Assembly: GCF_001456155.1 (NCBI RefSeq)
Contig: NZ_CP013293.1
Location: forward strand, 3,286,001-3,350,000
DNA from: Chryseobacterium sp. IHB B 17019
Lineage (GTDB): Bacteria > Bacteroidota > Bacteroidia > Flavobacteriales > Weeksellaceae
Reading direction: 5' to 3'
DNA length: 64,000 bases
Both the position numbers and the translations under genes were made by a program. Shown one piece after another: positions 1 through 8,297 of this stretch (positions are counted from its first letter, which is position 1; every line of letters begins with the position of its first letter). Below the pieces are notes generated by a model. The model was not told the origin of the DNA. It did not search any database and was given only the letters and a program-made list of their open reading frames with translations.

Positions 1-507
1 TTAGAAATAAAAGTCATCAAAGAAAATGAATCCCCAATTCTTTATAAAATAAAGCCTGGAGAGTGTTTCTATTATTCTACCAAGGATAAAAATCTAAAAA
101 TGCAGATTAGCGCTCCTTTTTATGAATATATGGAAGTCAACAGAAGCTTAGAGAATGCACCTGATGAAGAAATGATCGAGCTGAAACCTGATGATTATAA
201 AATGGCGGCTTATTATTTCTCCATCAAAGATGTGACGGGCGCTCCAAAAGAAGAACAGCTGACACTTATCAAACAGAAAAGAAACCAACTTGAGAACCTC
301 ATCAGCAATAATGCGGTTATTTATCAGGTATACGACAACAATACGTACGGTATTGAAAGACTTGACAAACAAAAATATATTACACTGGTAACAACTCCTA
401 CGACATCCTTGAAAAATTTAAGTGTAATAGAAATGAAAAAGGATAATAAAGGAAAAATTGTCTCCATTAAATTTAAAATTGCAACCACAGATGAAAAGAA
501 TAAATAA
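1..507 (+). CDS. Hypothetical protein, 5' end outside the window
   Basis: The reading frame is open from base 1 through the first ATG at 100 to the stop at 505-507, so this is the C-terminal 168 residues of a longer protein. The visible part is charged, with Lys/Glu-rich stretches, and shows no membrane segment or motif that I recognise. The next gene begins 17 bases before this stop in another frame, which suggests translational coupling and a joint role with the lipoprotein that follows. Function unknown. Confidence 0.75.
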   Translation, partial: LEIKVIKENESPILYKIKPGECFYYSTKDKNLKMQISAPFYEYMEVNRSLENAPDEEMIELKPDDYKMAAYYFSIKDVTGAPKEEQLTLIKQKRNQLENLISNNAVIYQVYDNNTYGIERLDKQKYITLVTTPTTSLKNLSVIEMKKDNKGKIVSIKFKIATTDEKNK

Positions 508-1075
508 TTTTTTACTATTTGCAATGTTGCTTCTTGCATTTGTTTCCTGTAACAACAAAAAAACAGAAGTAAGCGATCTGGACAAACTCAGAAACAGCAC
601 AAATACAAAAACTTATCCTGCCAAACAGGTGGATAGCGCACAGGCAATCAATCTCATTACCCGGCAAAAAGTCCAGGAGCTCCTTGACCTTTCCACCCTG
701 TATCTTTCCGGAAACAGGAATACAGAAATTGATACGCTAATCTATTCCCAGATGCAAAGCTATTTTCACAAACCGGATAGCCTGACATTCAGAAAGTTAT
801 TCAGTGAATTGGATAGTTTAAAAGTAAAATCCGCAAAAGTAAACAACCTGGAGGTGTATAAGGATTTTTATAAAAAAGACACGCTCGATTTTGCTAAGTT
901 TAATGTAGAATATTTCGACAATAAGAATAAATCATTGGGAATTTTCGAGAAAAACGCACAATATATTTTGCTTTCTACCCCGAATACCAATAATGAGTTT
1001 AAATTTTTCTTTTTAGATTTTTACTCTAAACCTTTAGTAAGAAAAGACAGCACTTCGGTAGGTGTCACAAGATAG
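491..1075 (+). CDS. Hypothetical lipoprotein
   Basis: A 194-residue protein. The ATG at 491 is chosen because it is followed directly by a lipoprotein signal: basic MKRIN, a hydrophobic core and the lipobox AFVSC with Asn next to the Cys. An earlier in-frame ATG at 458 would bury this signal. The mature part is hydrophilic with no recognised domain. The gene overlaps the upstream gene by 17 bases. Its last 55 bases overlap the 3' end of the convergent cyclo-ligase gene, an unusually long tail-to-tail overlap. Probably anchored in a periplasm-facing or outer membrane; role unknown. Confidence 0.75.
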   Translation: MKRINNFLLFAMLLLAFVSCNNKKTEVSDLDKLRNSTNTKTYPAKQVDSAQAINLITRQKVQELLDLSTLYLSGNRNTEIDTLIYSQMQSYFHKPDSLTFRKLFSELDSLKVKSAKVNNLEVYKDFYKKDTLDFAKFNVEYFDNKNKSLGIFEKNAQYILLSTPNTNNEFKFFFLDFYSKPLVRKDSTSVGVTR

Positions 1076-1599
1076 TCCAGCGGAATATCATTTTCGTAGA
1101 TATCTTCAACGATTTCATTGGGGTTAAAATAATTGACTCCGATTTTTTTTGACTCGCTGGAGATATTTGCAAAAAAAGCATCATAAAAACCTTTGCCATA
1201 GCCTACTCTATTTCCTTTCTGATCACAATAAAGCAAAGGAGTGATGACATAATTAAAGTTTAAAACTTCGGAATCTTCATTGGAAACAGGCTCGGAAATT
1301 CCCCAATTGTTAGTTTCAAATGAAGTATCATTAAAAATCTGGACTGAAATTAACTTCCTATCAACAATTTTAGGAACAAAAACATTGATATTTCTGCTCA
1401 GAAAATAATCAATAAAGATCTTAGTATCAATTTCATTAAATTTTATTATTGGAATAAAAATATGCACATTTTGACCCGAAAAAGGTTTAAAATATTCAAT
1501 AAAGTTTTTAAACACCTTCTCAGATAACAAGAAAGCCTCATCACTTGACAAGGCTTTTCTTTTTTGCATATATTTTTTTCTAAGATCTGATTTCAACAT
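1021..1599 (-). CDS. 5-formyltetrahydrofolate cyclo-ligase
   Basis: 192 residues, the usual size for the family. The enzyme makes 5,10-methenyl-THF from 5-formyl-THF with ATP, recovering folate from its storage form. Visible family features are the basic N-terminus KSDLRKKYMQKRKALS, the central FIPI strand and the C-terminal signature with VGYGKGFYDAFF, the nucleotide/substrate loop. It ends convergently inside the 3' end of the lipoprotein gene. It starts 3 bases after the trhO stop on the same strand, so the two are probably cotranscribed. Confidence 0.93.
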   Translation of the reverse strand: MLKSDLRKKYMQKRKALSSDEAFLLSEKVFKNFIEYFKPFSGQNVHIFIPIIKFNEIDTKIFIDYFLSRNINVFVPKIVDRKLISVQIFNDTSFETNNWGISEPVSNEDSEVLNFNYVITPLLYCDQKGNRVGYGKGFYDAFFANISSESKKIGVNYFNPNEIVEDIYENDIPLDYLVTPTEVLSFLTKGLE

Positions 1600-1602
1600 A
1601 AT

Positions 1603-2976
1603 TTATGCTTTTTCAGACGGCTGAATAATTTTGTATAATTTATCAGACAAACGAACTCTGAACGGAAGTTCAAAAGTAATCTGATCTCCTTTTTTTGCCG
1701 TTTCACAAGGACCTCCGTTTACATACAGCTCAGTAATTGTAATTTCCTGCTCACCGGTTGTAGGTCCTGAAATCAACACCTTATCACCCACTGAAAGCTC
1801 TTTGTTTTCAATTAAAAACTGCCCTATTTTTGATTTTGAATAATAATGTTCTGCCTTTCCGAGCAATACTTTCTTAACGCTTATTTTTTTACGAATGTCT
1901 TTCGTTTCGGCTTTTGCCAAAGGTTTAACAACCGGTAATTCTCCAGATTTTTTAAATTTTAAAGCTTCAGATCTGCCTTTTCTGAAAACTTTATTTCCAA
2001 CCTGTAAGCCTTTTCTCAATTTTACCTGCTCTTCTAAAGGTAAATGGGTAATTTCCAGACATTCCGTAGAACAGCAGTTTTCCATCGCAGCTTTACATTC
2101 GTCACATTGGATAAATAACAAATGACAGGAATCATTAGCACAATTGGTATGATTGTCACAAGGTTTTCCGCATTGGTGGCACTGTGCGATAATATCGTCT
2201 GTAATTCTTTCTCCTAAACGGTGATCAAACACGAAGTTTTTACCTATAAATTTACTTTCAATTCCCTCTTCCTTTATTTGACGGGTGTATTCAATAATTC
2301 CACCTTCCAGTTGATAAACATTTTTGAAGCCCTGATGTTTGAAGTAAGCACTGGCTTTTTCACAACGGATTCCGCCTGTACAGTACATCAAAAGGTTTTT
2401 ATCTTCTTTAAAATCCTGTAATTGTTCATTGATAATCGGCAAACTCTCTCTGAAAGTTTCTACATCAGGAGTAATGGCGCCTTCAAAATGACCGACTTCG
2501 CTTTCGTAATGATTTCTAAAATCTACTACAATCGTATTCGGGTCTTCCAGTAAATTATTAAATTCTTTTGCTTTCAGATGAATTCCTTTATTGGTAACAT
2601 CGAAAGTATCATCATTTAATCCGTCGGCAACAATTTTATGTCTTACTTTTATAGTTAATTTTAAAAAAGAATGATCGTCCTGCTCAATAGCAACATTCAA
2701 ACGGATTCCTTTTAAAAAGTCATAAGCTTCCAAGGTCTCACGAAAAGCTTCAAAATTGTCCGCAGGAACACTCATCTGAGCATTAATTCCTTCATGGGCA
2801 ACATAAATACGGCCGAGGGCATCAAGTGCATTCCAGGCTATAAATAATTCGTCGCGAAATTTTTTGGGATCTTCAATTTTGGCATACGCATAGAAAGACA
2901 ACGTAAGGCGTTCCTTACCGGCTTCATCAATTAGTTGAGCTCTTTCTTCTGCGCTTAAGGTGTTATACAGTTGCAT
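1603..2976 (-). CDS. trhO: tRNA uridine(34) hydroxylase TrhO with extra C-terminal beta-barrel
   Basis: A 457-residue rhodanese-family protein of the TrhO (YceA) type, which hydroxylates U34 of certain tRNAs with oxygen. The N-terminal domain (about 1-110) is followed by a rhodanese domain with the active-site loop CTGGIRC, then a Cys-rich region with several CxxC pairs (CHQCGKPC to CCSTEC). Family members such as E. coli YceA are about 350 residues. Here residues 364-452 add a small domain with VGDKVLISGPTTGEQE, AKKGDQITFELP and VRLSDKLYKI. That reads like the EF-Tu-domain-2-type barrel at the end of U32-family proteins, which include TrhP. The start is the first ATG, 27 bases below a consensus promoter. 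Confidence 0.92.
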   Translation of the reverse strand: MQLYNTLSAEERAQLIDEAGKERLTLSFYAYAKIEDPKKFRDELFIAWNALDALGRIYVAHEGINAQMSVPADNFEAFRETLEAYDFLKGIRLNVAIEQDDHSFLKLTIKVRHKIVADGLNDDTFDVTNKGIHLKAKEFNNLLEDPNTIVVDFRNHYESEVGHFEGAITPDVETFRESLPIINEQLQDFKEDKNLLMYCTGGIRCEKASAYFKHQGFKNVYQLEGGIIEYTRQIKEEGIESKFIGKNFVFDHRLGERITDDIIAQCHQCGKPCDNHTNCANDSCHLLFIQCDECKAAMENCCSTECLEITHLPLEEQVKLRKGLQVGNKVFRKGRSEALKFKKSGELPVVKPLAKAETKDIRKKISVKKVLLGKAEHYYSKSKIGQFLIENKELSVGDKVLISGPTTGEQEITITELYVNGGPCETAKKGDQITFELPFRVRLSDKLYKIIQPSEKA

Positions 2977-3008
2977 GCTATAAACGTTTTAAGTGAGAAA
3001 AATTTTTG

Positions 3009-3039
3009 CAAAGATAAAATAATTATGAGTAATGAGCAA
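3009..3039 (-). promoter_or_regulatory. Promoter of trhO
   Basis: On the minus strand TATCTTTG (3009-3016) matches the Bacteroidota -7 element TAnnTTTG. TTG (3037-3039) lies 20 bases upstream at the place of the -33 element, inside the inverted-repeat element. Predicted leader of roughly 25 bases. Confidence 0.6.
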
Positions 3040-3104
3040 TGGGTAATAAGTAATGGAATCACTGTATGTTTTTAGATTACTCATTGCTGATTACTGATTA
3101 CTTA
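3026..3104. repeat. Imperfect inverted repeat built of short units
   Basis: The left arm 3026-3055 has tandem variants of a 7-base unit (TAATGAG, CAATGGG, TAATAAG). The right arm 3074-3104 is largely its reverse complement (ATTACTCATTGC, GATTACTGATTACTTA). It lies in the 334-base gap between divergent trhO and the Do protease. The rest of that gap is AT-rich with only the two promoters seen. Looks like a dispersed intergenic element; copy number elsewhere cannot be seen here. Confidence 0.55.
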
Positions 3105-3249
3105 TATTCTGCCAGTTTGTCATTAATAAAATTTTAAGTTTTGTTAATTGACATCAATAATTATGACTTAATCTATAAAATATTGTTATTCTAGTTAAAT
3201 TTTAGTTAAAATTGAAACAACACATACTAAACGCATACCTATTTAGCAT

Positions 3250-3257
3250 TAAATTTG
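3250..3257 (+). promoter_or_regulatory. -7 element for the Do protease gene
   Basis: TAAATTTG matches TAnnTTTG exactly, 53 bases before the ATG. No clear TTTG was seen at the -33 distance, so this is tentative. Confidence 0.4.
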
Positions 3258-3310
3258 TTTACAGTAAAACGAAAAAAAATTATATTAATAATTAACAAGA
3301 AAGATATACA

Positions 3311-4834
3311 ATGAAGAGTACTTTAAAAAAACTATTACCATTTGCAGTAGTAGGCGTTATTTCAGGAGCTACTACCGTTGGAACAATTCAATATTTCGGT
3401 CATGATTCTAACAACGGTGACCAATCATACTTTACAAAAGCATCCAATGTTTCTTTCGCGGGAATGAATTCTGCAGCAGTAGGAGATGACTTTGTAAAAG
3501 CTGCCAAAACTACAGTTCCTGCTGTGGTTACCATCAAAAATTACCAGTCAAGAACTTCAAACAGAGCTTCAGAGCAGGACCTTTTTGACTTCTTCTTCGG
3601 TGATCCGTTTGGAGGAAGAGGACAGCAAAGACAAAAGCAGCAGGTTCCTGACAATATGCCTTCAGGAATGGGTTCAGGGGTAATTATTTCGCCGGACGGT
3701 TATATTATCTCCAACAACCACGTTGTAGCAGGTGCCAACAAACTTGAAGTAGTTTTAAGCAATAAAAAATCATATATCGCGACATTAGTAGGGACAGACC
3801 CGAATACAGATATTTCTTTATTAAAAATTGAAGAAAAAGGTTTGCCTTATTTAAATTTTGCCAATTCTGACAATATTGAAGTAGGACAATGGGTTCTTGC
3901 CGTAGGAAATCCTCTCGGACTGAATTCTACGGTAACGGCAGGTATTGTTTCTGCAAAAGGAAGAGGTATCGGGATTTTGGGATCTCAGGGGAAGGCAGCG
4001 AATCCAATTGAAAGCTTTATTCAGACCGATGCGGCGATTAACCCCGGAAATTCAGGTGGAGCTTTGGTTAATACCAACGGAGACCTTATTGGTATCAATT
4101 CTGCCATCCAGTCGACTACGGGATATTATCAGGGATATGGATTTGCGGTTCCTGCCAATTTAGCCAGAAAAATTGTTGAGGATATCAAGAAATTCGGTAT
4201 TGTACAGAGAGGTTTCCTTGGAGTACAGTCTTTAGATTTATCAAATGACATGCAGGTTGCTGCTTACAATAAAGAGAAAAAAGCTAATGTAAAAGCCGGT
4301 TCAGGAGTTTATGTAACAGGATTTGGTGACAATAGCGGCGCTGAAGATGCAGGACTGAAAGTAGGAGACGTTATCACCAAGATTGATAATACAGCAGTTA
4401 CGGATTTTGCAGATCTATCTATCGCAATCGGCAGCAAACGTCCTGGTGACAAAGTAGCCGTTACTTACCTAAGAAACGGTAAAGAAAACACTACAACGGT
4501 GACATTAAAAGATCAAAAAGGAGGAACTTCTACAAGAACAAAAGCAGATCTTAGTGTAACTGAAAAAATCGGGGCCGAATTTGAACCATTAAGTGAAAGA
4601 TTCAAAACTGATTACGGATTGAACAGCGGTGTTGTTGCTAAGAATGTAATGGAAGGAAGTGAGATCGCTAAAATCGGGATTGTAGACAACTATATCGTTA
4701 TCGAGATCAACGGTAAGCCGGTAAACTCTCAAAAAGATGTTGAAAAAATCCTTGATAAATATTCAGGAAATGTTTCTGTGAAATTTGTGGATGCTTATGG
4801 ACAGATTTATACGAGAGGTTTTAAAATGCCTTAA
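3311..4834 (+). CDS. Do/DegP-family periplasmic serine protease
   Basis: 507 residues. The N-terminal signal or anchor segment (about 8-27) exports it to the periplasm. A trypsin-like domain follows with the triad visible in order: His in SNNHVVAG, Asp in NTDISLLKI and Ser in NPGNSGGAL. Two PDZ domains come next, one beginning at GFLGVQ (about 297) with GAEDAGLKVGDVI, and a shorter C-terminal one around GVVAKNVMEGS. Family role: degrading or refolding misfolded envelope proteins. The loop after the first strands is Gln/Arg/Gly-rich (FGGRGQQRQKQQ), like the flexible LA loop of DegP. Single-gene unit ending in a strong terminator. Confidence 0.95.
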   Translation: MKSTLKKLLPFAVVGVISGATTVGTIQYFGHDSNNGDQSYFTKASNVSFAGMNSAAVGDDFVKAAKTTVPAVVTIKNYQSRTSNRASEQDLFDFFFGDPFGGRGQQRQKQQVPDNMPSGMGSGVIISPDGYIISNNHVVAGANKLEVVLSNKKSYIATLVGTDPNTDISLLKIEEKGLPYLNFANSDNIEVGQWVLAVGNPLGLNSTVTAGIVSAKGRGIGILGSQGKAANPIESFIQTDAAINPGNSGGALVNTNGDLIGINSAIQSTTGYYQGYGFAVPANLARKIVEDIKKFGIVQRGFLGVQSLDLSNDMQVAAYNKEKKANVKAGSGVYVTGFGDNSGAEDAGLKVGDVITKIDNTAVTDFADLSIAIGSKRPGDKVAVTYLRNGKENTTTVTLKDQKGGTSTRTKADLSVTEKIGAEFEPLSERFKTDYGLNSGVVAKNVMEGSEIAKIGIVDNYIVIEINGKPVNSQKDVEKILDKYSGNVSVKFVDAYGQIYTRGFKMP

Positions 4835-4864
4835 TTGAAATTTACTTAAATTATTATAAAACAG

Positions 4865-4892
4865 ACCATTCTTACTTAAGAATGGTTTTTTT
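4865..4892 (+). terminator. Intrinsic terminator after the Do protease
   Basis: Perfect 10-base arms ACCATTCTTA (4865-4874) and TAAGAATGGT (4877-4886), followed by a run of T. Confidence 0.85.
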
Positions 4893-5009
4893 ATGTAAAA
4901 AATCAAATAGATATAAAATAATTAAGAAATAGATTCTCAAATCTACAAACAACTGTATTTCAATGATAAAGAAATAATTATTTTTCATATATTTGAGAAA
5001 AACAAGTGC

Positions 5010-5579
5010 ATGAAAAAAGCTACCTATCACGATAGGAAGAGAGTTGTTGATATTTTATGTCAGGCTTTCATTGATGTTCTTATTCCCAATTCTATCAATT
5101 TTGTGGTGAAGGATTCTGGAAACAGATATAAAAGGCTGAAGTCTTTAATGGAATTTCAGTTTGATAAATCTATGTTATTTGGAAATGTTTTTCTAAGTGA
5201 TGATAACAAAGGGTGTATTTTATATCTTGATAAAGAAGATTCCGGAATCAAAAACTTATTACTGGAAATAAAATTGTTATTTACTTGTATTGGTTTAGAC
5301 AATATGTTTAAAGTATTAAAGCGGGAAAAACTTTTAAAAAACTTTCATCCAGAAGAAAAATTTGCACATCTCTGGTTAATGGCCGTGGTTCCGGAGCAAC
5401 AAGGAAATGGAATTGGAACAAAATTATTGAAGGAATCACTAGAAGTTTATACTGGAAAACTCATCTATGTAGAAACCACAACTCCTGAAAACCGTACTTT
5501 TTATACTCAAAATGGGTTTGAAATATTTCATGAGACTTTTGAATTAGATTATCCTCTTTATTTTTTAAAATATGTTTAA
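5010..5579 (+). CDS. GNAT-family N-acetyltransferase
   Basis: 189 residues, a full-length GNAT domain. The acetyl-CoA site (motif A) is seen as VVPEQQGNGIGTKLL at about 129-143, the Q-x-x-G-x-G/A pattern, followed by VETTTPENRTFYTQNGF, the typical motif B ending before the C-terminal strand. Substrate unknown. The last 8 bases overlap the start of the membrane-bound LuxR-type gene, so the two are translated as a unit. The 175-base gap before it holds the upstream terminator and AT-rich sequence with no clear promoter match. Confidence 0.85.
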   Translation: MKKATYHDRKRVVDILCQAFIDVLIPNSINFVVKDSGNRYKRLKSLMEFQFDKSMLFGNVFLSDDNKGCILYLDKEDSGIKNLLLEIKLLFTCIGLDNMFKVLKREKLLKNFHPEEKFAHLWLMAVVPEQQGNGIGTKLLKESLEVYTGKLIYVETTTPENRTFYTQNGFEIFHETFELDYPLYFLKYV

Positions 5580-6468
5580 TACGGAAGTATGCTTAAGTAC
5601 ATTTATCTATATAATAGTATTTGTACTGTTAATCATTGTTGCTTCCGTACAACTTATTTCTGTTTGGAAGAGAAGAGATAGAGATTACTATCTGAGAGCT
5701 CTAGAATTACTTGTTTCAGGTCTTATTTATAACTGTGTGGAAGGTTTACTTCCAGATAAGGAAATCGGAATTAATATTATTTCTCAAAACATTTTTGCTT
5801 GGGTTATAGGAGTAAGTGTAGCTTTTCATTATTTCATTTACATAAAAAATGAATATGACCTATTTTTCTTCAAAAGTTTTACCTTAAGCACATTAGGAAT
5901 GTTTGCATTATTAACTTTAATACTGTTGTTTATACTACCTTATACTATTACAGGTTCTTTGAAAACTTCAAGAAGTTATTTTTTGAGTTTCTTTTTAGCA
6001 TTATTAATATTAGCAATCATTATTGTTATAAAACAGCAATTCAAGAAAATAAAAACACGTAAAAGTACTTCATTTAAGTTTCATGACTGCTGTGGAATTA
6101 TAAGCTTCTTATGTTTAATGTCATTACCGGCAACAATACTTTTATTTGGAGACAATCAATTGATAGAACAGACATTTTTCAGCTTAGGTTTCTTTGTAAT
6201 ATCTGTTGATTACTTTATTTATCCTTATCGTAAAAAGGAGCTTAAACAGAACATCCCTTTTGAAAAACTTTCAGTGAGAGAAACAGAAATCTTGAAATTG
6301 CTTTTAGAAAATCCAAACCTAAAATATGCGGAGATTAGCAACACATTAAATATTTCTGAGAAAACATTATCATCCCACTTATCTAATATTTACAAAAAAA
6401 TTGATATAAAAAGTAAAAAAGAAATACAGGAAATGAGTAAGGCATATAGAAATGCGCTTTCAAATTAA
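5572..6468 (+). CDS. Seven-TM protein with LuxR-type HTH (membrane-bound regulator)
   Basis: 298 residues. About seven hydrophobic segments fill residues 8-215, the first being a strongly hydrophobic helix at 10-31. The C-terminal 65 residues form a LuxR/GerE helix-turn-helix: LSVRETEILKLLLENP, YAEISNTLNISEKTLSSHLS, NIYKKIDI. It resembles other Bacteroidota 7TM-HTH regulators that sense through the membrane part. No kinase or receiver domain is seen. It is coupled to the GNAT gene and followed by a gene for a small secreted protein with a structured leader, so it may control that gene (inference only). Confidence 0.8.
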   Translation: MFNTEVCLSTFIYIIVFVLLIIVASVQLISVWKRRDRDYYLRALELLVSGLIYNCVEGLLPDKEIGINIISQNIFAWVIGVSVAFHYFIYIKNEYDLFFFKSFTLSTLGMFALLTLILLFILPYTITGSLKTSRSYFLSFFLALLILAIIIVIKQQFKKIKTRKSTSFKFHDCCGIISFLCLMSLPATILLFGDNQLIEQTFFSLGFFVISVDYFIYPYRKKELKQNIPFEKLSVRETEILKLLLENPNLKYAEISNTLNISEKTLSSHLSNIYKKIDIKSKKEIQEMSKAYRNALSN

Positions 6469-6568
6469 AGCCTGAAAATCAAACACTTAAATACCCTTAG
6501 TGTTAACCCTTATTAATTTAAGGTAAAGATTAAGGACAAAATAATAAACTTTTAATATTTACTCGATT

Positions 6569-6576
6569 TATGTTTG
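6569..6576 (+). promoter_or_regulatory. -7 element for the small secreted protein gene
   Basis: TATGTTTG matches TAnnTTTG. It would give a leader of about 110 bases that contains the three palindromes below. No good TTTG at -33 was seen. Confidence 0.5.
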
Positions 6577-6597
6577 CAAAAGAAAACGCAAGTGATG

Positions 6598-6656
6598 TTT
6601 TTGTTTGTGCGCACATCAAAAATAACCGCTGATCAGCAAACCCCATGTCAGGGTTT
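6598..6656 (+). promoter_or_regulatory. Three adjacent palindromes in the leader of the small secreted protein
   Basis: In order: TTTTTG..TGTGCGCACA..CAAAAA (6598-6622), a near-perfect dyad; GCTGATCAGC (6628-6637), a perfect palindrome; and AAACCC/GGGTTT arms (6638-6643 and 6651-6656), a short hairpin. They lie between the predicted start of transcription and the ATG at 6696. They could be regulator sites or RNA structure. Confidence 0.5.
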
Positions 6657-6695
6657 ATATGACAACAATTAATATTAAAAATTTAAAAATCAAAA

Positions 6696-6974
6696 ATGAG
6701 AAAATTAATTTTATTAGCAGCATTTGGAGTTGCTGGATTAGTTAATGCAAAGAGTATTGTGAAAAGTGAACTTCAAGAAGAAAAAGAAACAAAAGTATTT
6801 CAGGCTTGTGGTGTAGTAGTCACATACTATAATGCTAATGGACAATATGAGGGAACGGGATATTTCAGTTCAGAGCAACCAAGCTTAGAATCCTGTATGG
6901 CGTGGCAAAACGCAAAAATCCGATCATTAAGATTACAAGGTTATAGCGTTAGTTTAAATGCTAATGTAAACTAA
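6696..6974 (+). CDS. Small secreted protein
   Basis: 92 residues. A signal peptide is clear: MRKLILLAAFGVAGLVNA, with cleavage likely after the Ala near 18. The mature part of about 74 residues has just two Cys, in FQACGVVV and LESCMAW, which may form a disulfide once exported. No known domain. It has its own predicted promoter, a long structured leader and a strong terminator just after the stop, so it may be highly expressed as a single gene. Function unknown; similar short exported proteins are common in Chryseobacterium-like genomes (general recollection, not searched). Confidence 0.75.
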   Translation: MRKLILLAAFGVAGLVNAKSIVKSELQEEKETKVFQACGVVVTYYNANGQYEGTGYFSSEQPSLESCMAWQNAKIRSLRLQGYSVSLNANVN

Positions 6975-6982
6975 ATATCAGC

Positions 6983-7010
6983 AGGAAATGCCTTTGAGGC
7001 ATTTCCTTTT
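6983..7010 (+). terminator. Terminator after the small secreted protein gene
   Basis: Perfect arms AGGAAATGCC (6983-6992) and GGCATTTCCT (6998-7007), loop TTTGA, then TTTT. Confidence 0.85.
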
Positions 7011-7027
7011 AATTAATAAAATTTATT

Positions 7028-7783
7028 ATGCAAAAAACTTTTTTACTATTCGGCCTAATAATCAATTCATTATTATTTTCACAAAAAATTCATATCAAAT
7101 ACTTATTTGTACGTTCTCCAATAGCTACATTATCTGAAGACTTATATATTGATGGAAATAAAGTAATTTCTATCCAAGATTCTATAATTCATTTTAATAA
7201 TGTTCAAAGTGAAGGCAGTATTAACGATATTATTCCGGGAGGAAAAAAAGTAAAAGCATTCTATTTTATTTCTAATAGTACAAATTCAAATGACAGAGAT
7301 TTCTTTTTTACTTCAGATGTTGAATCCTATGATAATTATTTTGTACATGATAAAATAACCAAACCATTATGGAAAATTGATAATTCTTCGACGAAAAAAA
7401 TAGCAGGATACAATTGTATAAAAGCGACAACAAATTTTAGAGGCTCTAATGTTGTTGCATATTATGCTAAAGATTTACCGTATTCCGTAGGTCCTTTCAA
7501 ATTTTTTGGATTACCTGGAGTAATTTTAGATGTAAGAGTAGAAGGTAAAAGTTTCGATCTCTGGAAAGCAGAAAAAGTGGAGACAAACTATACTAAAAAT
7601 ATAAATTTTAATCCCGATTTCAAAGGTTTCACTAAAGTTGAAATAAAAAGATTTATTGAATTAAAAGATCTTAAACGAAGGAAATTTCAAGCACAAGTTC
7701 AAAAAGAAACATTGCCGGGAGAAAAAGTTGATTTCCCAAAAGAAAGATTTGGAGTAGAATCCGTTTTTGAATGGGAGAAATAA
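7028..7783 (+). CDS. GLPGLI-family protein
   Basis: 251 residues with an N-terminal signal sequence (MQKTFLLFGLIINSLLFS, then QKI). The family name motif is present as FFGLPGVILDV at about 159-169, after the usual KIAGYNCIKATT and ADLPY-like KDLPYSVGPFKF stretches. GLPGLI proteins are secreted or periplasmic, Bacteroidota-specific and of unknown role, often encoded close to TonB receptors. None is adjacent here. The gene follows the small secreted protein by 53 bases, but a terminator stands between them. Confidence 0.88.
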   Translation: MQKTFLLFGLIINSLLFSQKIHIKYLFVRSPIATLSEDLYIDGNKVISIQDSIIHFNNVQSEGSINDIIPGGKKVKAFYFISNSTNSNDRDFFFTSDVESYDNYFVHDKITKPLWKIDNSSTKKIAGYNCIKATTNFRGSNVVAYYAKDLPYSVGPFKFFGLPGVILDVRVEGKSFDLWKAEKVETNYTKNINFNPDFKGFTKVEIKRFIELKDLKRRKFQAQVQKETLPGEKVDFPKERFGVESVFEWEK

Positions 7784-7808
7784 TAATTTTACATGAAATT
7801 TTATCAAC

Positions 7809-7842
7809 AAAAAACGCCGCAAAAATATGCAGCGTTTTTTTT
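7809..7842. terminator. Bidirectional terminator
   Basis: Arms AAAACGC..GC and GC..GCGTTTT with one mismatch, flanked by A and T runs, between two convergent genes (stops at 7783 and 7845). Confidence 0.7.
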
Positions 7843-7844
7843 AT

Positions 7845-8297
7845 TTATGATTTGTTCATTTTTTCAGCAATTCTTCTTTTCTTCTTTCGTTCATAGATTA
7901 CGGCTACAATTTTACCACCAATCCACGAAAAGGGGAAAAAAGTGAGGAAAATTGATATTTTATAGAATGTAGGATGATAAGGAAAAATAATTACATCCAG
8001 CATTGCTATAAAAAGCATGATGAAACCTATAAGAATAGCATAAGCTACTTTAGCATATTTTACGATAATTGCTGTTGCCACTCCCCCAACGGTAGTTCCC
8101 AATCCGGAAATAAACAAAAGGAAACCAAAAAAAGCATCATCGTGCTGCATGCTTTCAAGAAATCTCTGCCAGTGTTCGAACGGAGCGAAAGCTTCAAAAG
8201 TAATCCATTGCGGAAATACCCTTATACCAAGAGTAATGATAAGCCCTGCAATACCAAGACCCACAATAACCGCAATTGTATTTCTTAAAAAATTCAT
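7845..8297 (-). CDS. Small integral membrane protein
   Basis: 150 residues with four hydrophobic segments: near the N-terminus (about 5-25), around 57-80, 83-107 and 114-133. A Lys/Arg-rich tail (ERKKKRRIAEK) should lie in the cytoplasm. No enzymatic motif. Its ATG overlaps the stop of the RidA gene by one base (TAATG), so it is translated as part of a two-gene operon. Function unknown. Confidence 0.8.
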   Translation of the reverse strand: MNFLRNTIAVIVGLGIAGLIITLGIRVFPQWITFEAFAPFEHWQRFLESMQHDDAFFGFLLFISGLGTTVGGVATAIIVKYAKVAYAILIGFIMLFIAMLDVIIFPYHPTFYKISIFLTFFPFSWIGGKIVAVIYERKKKRRIAEKMNKS

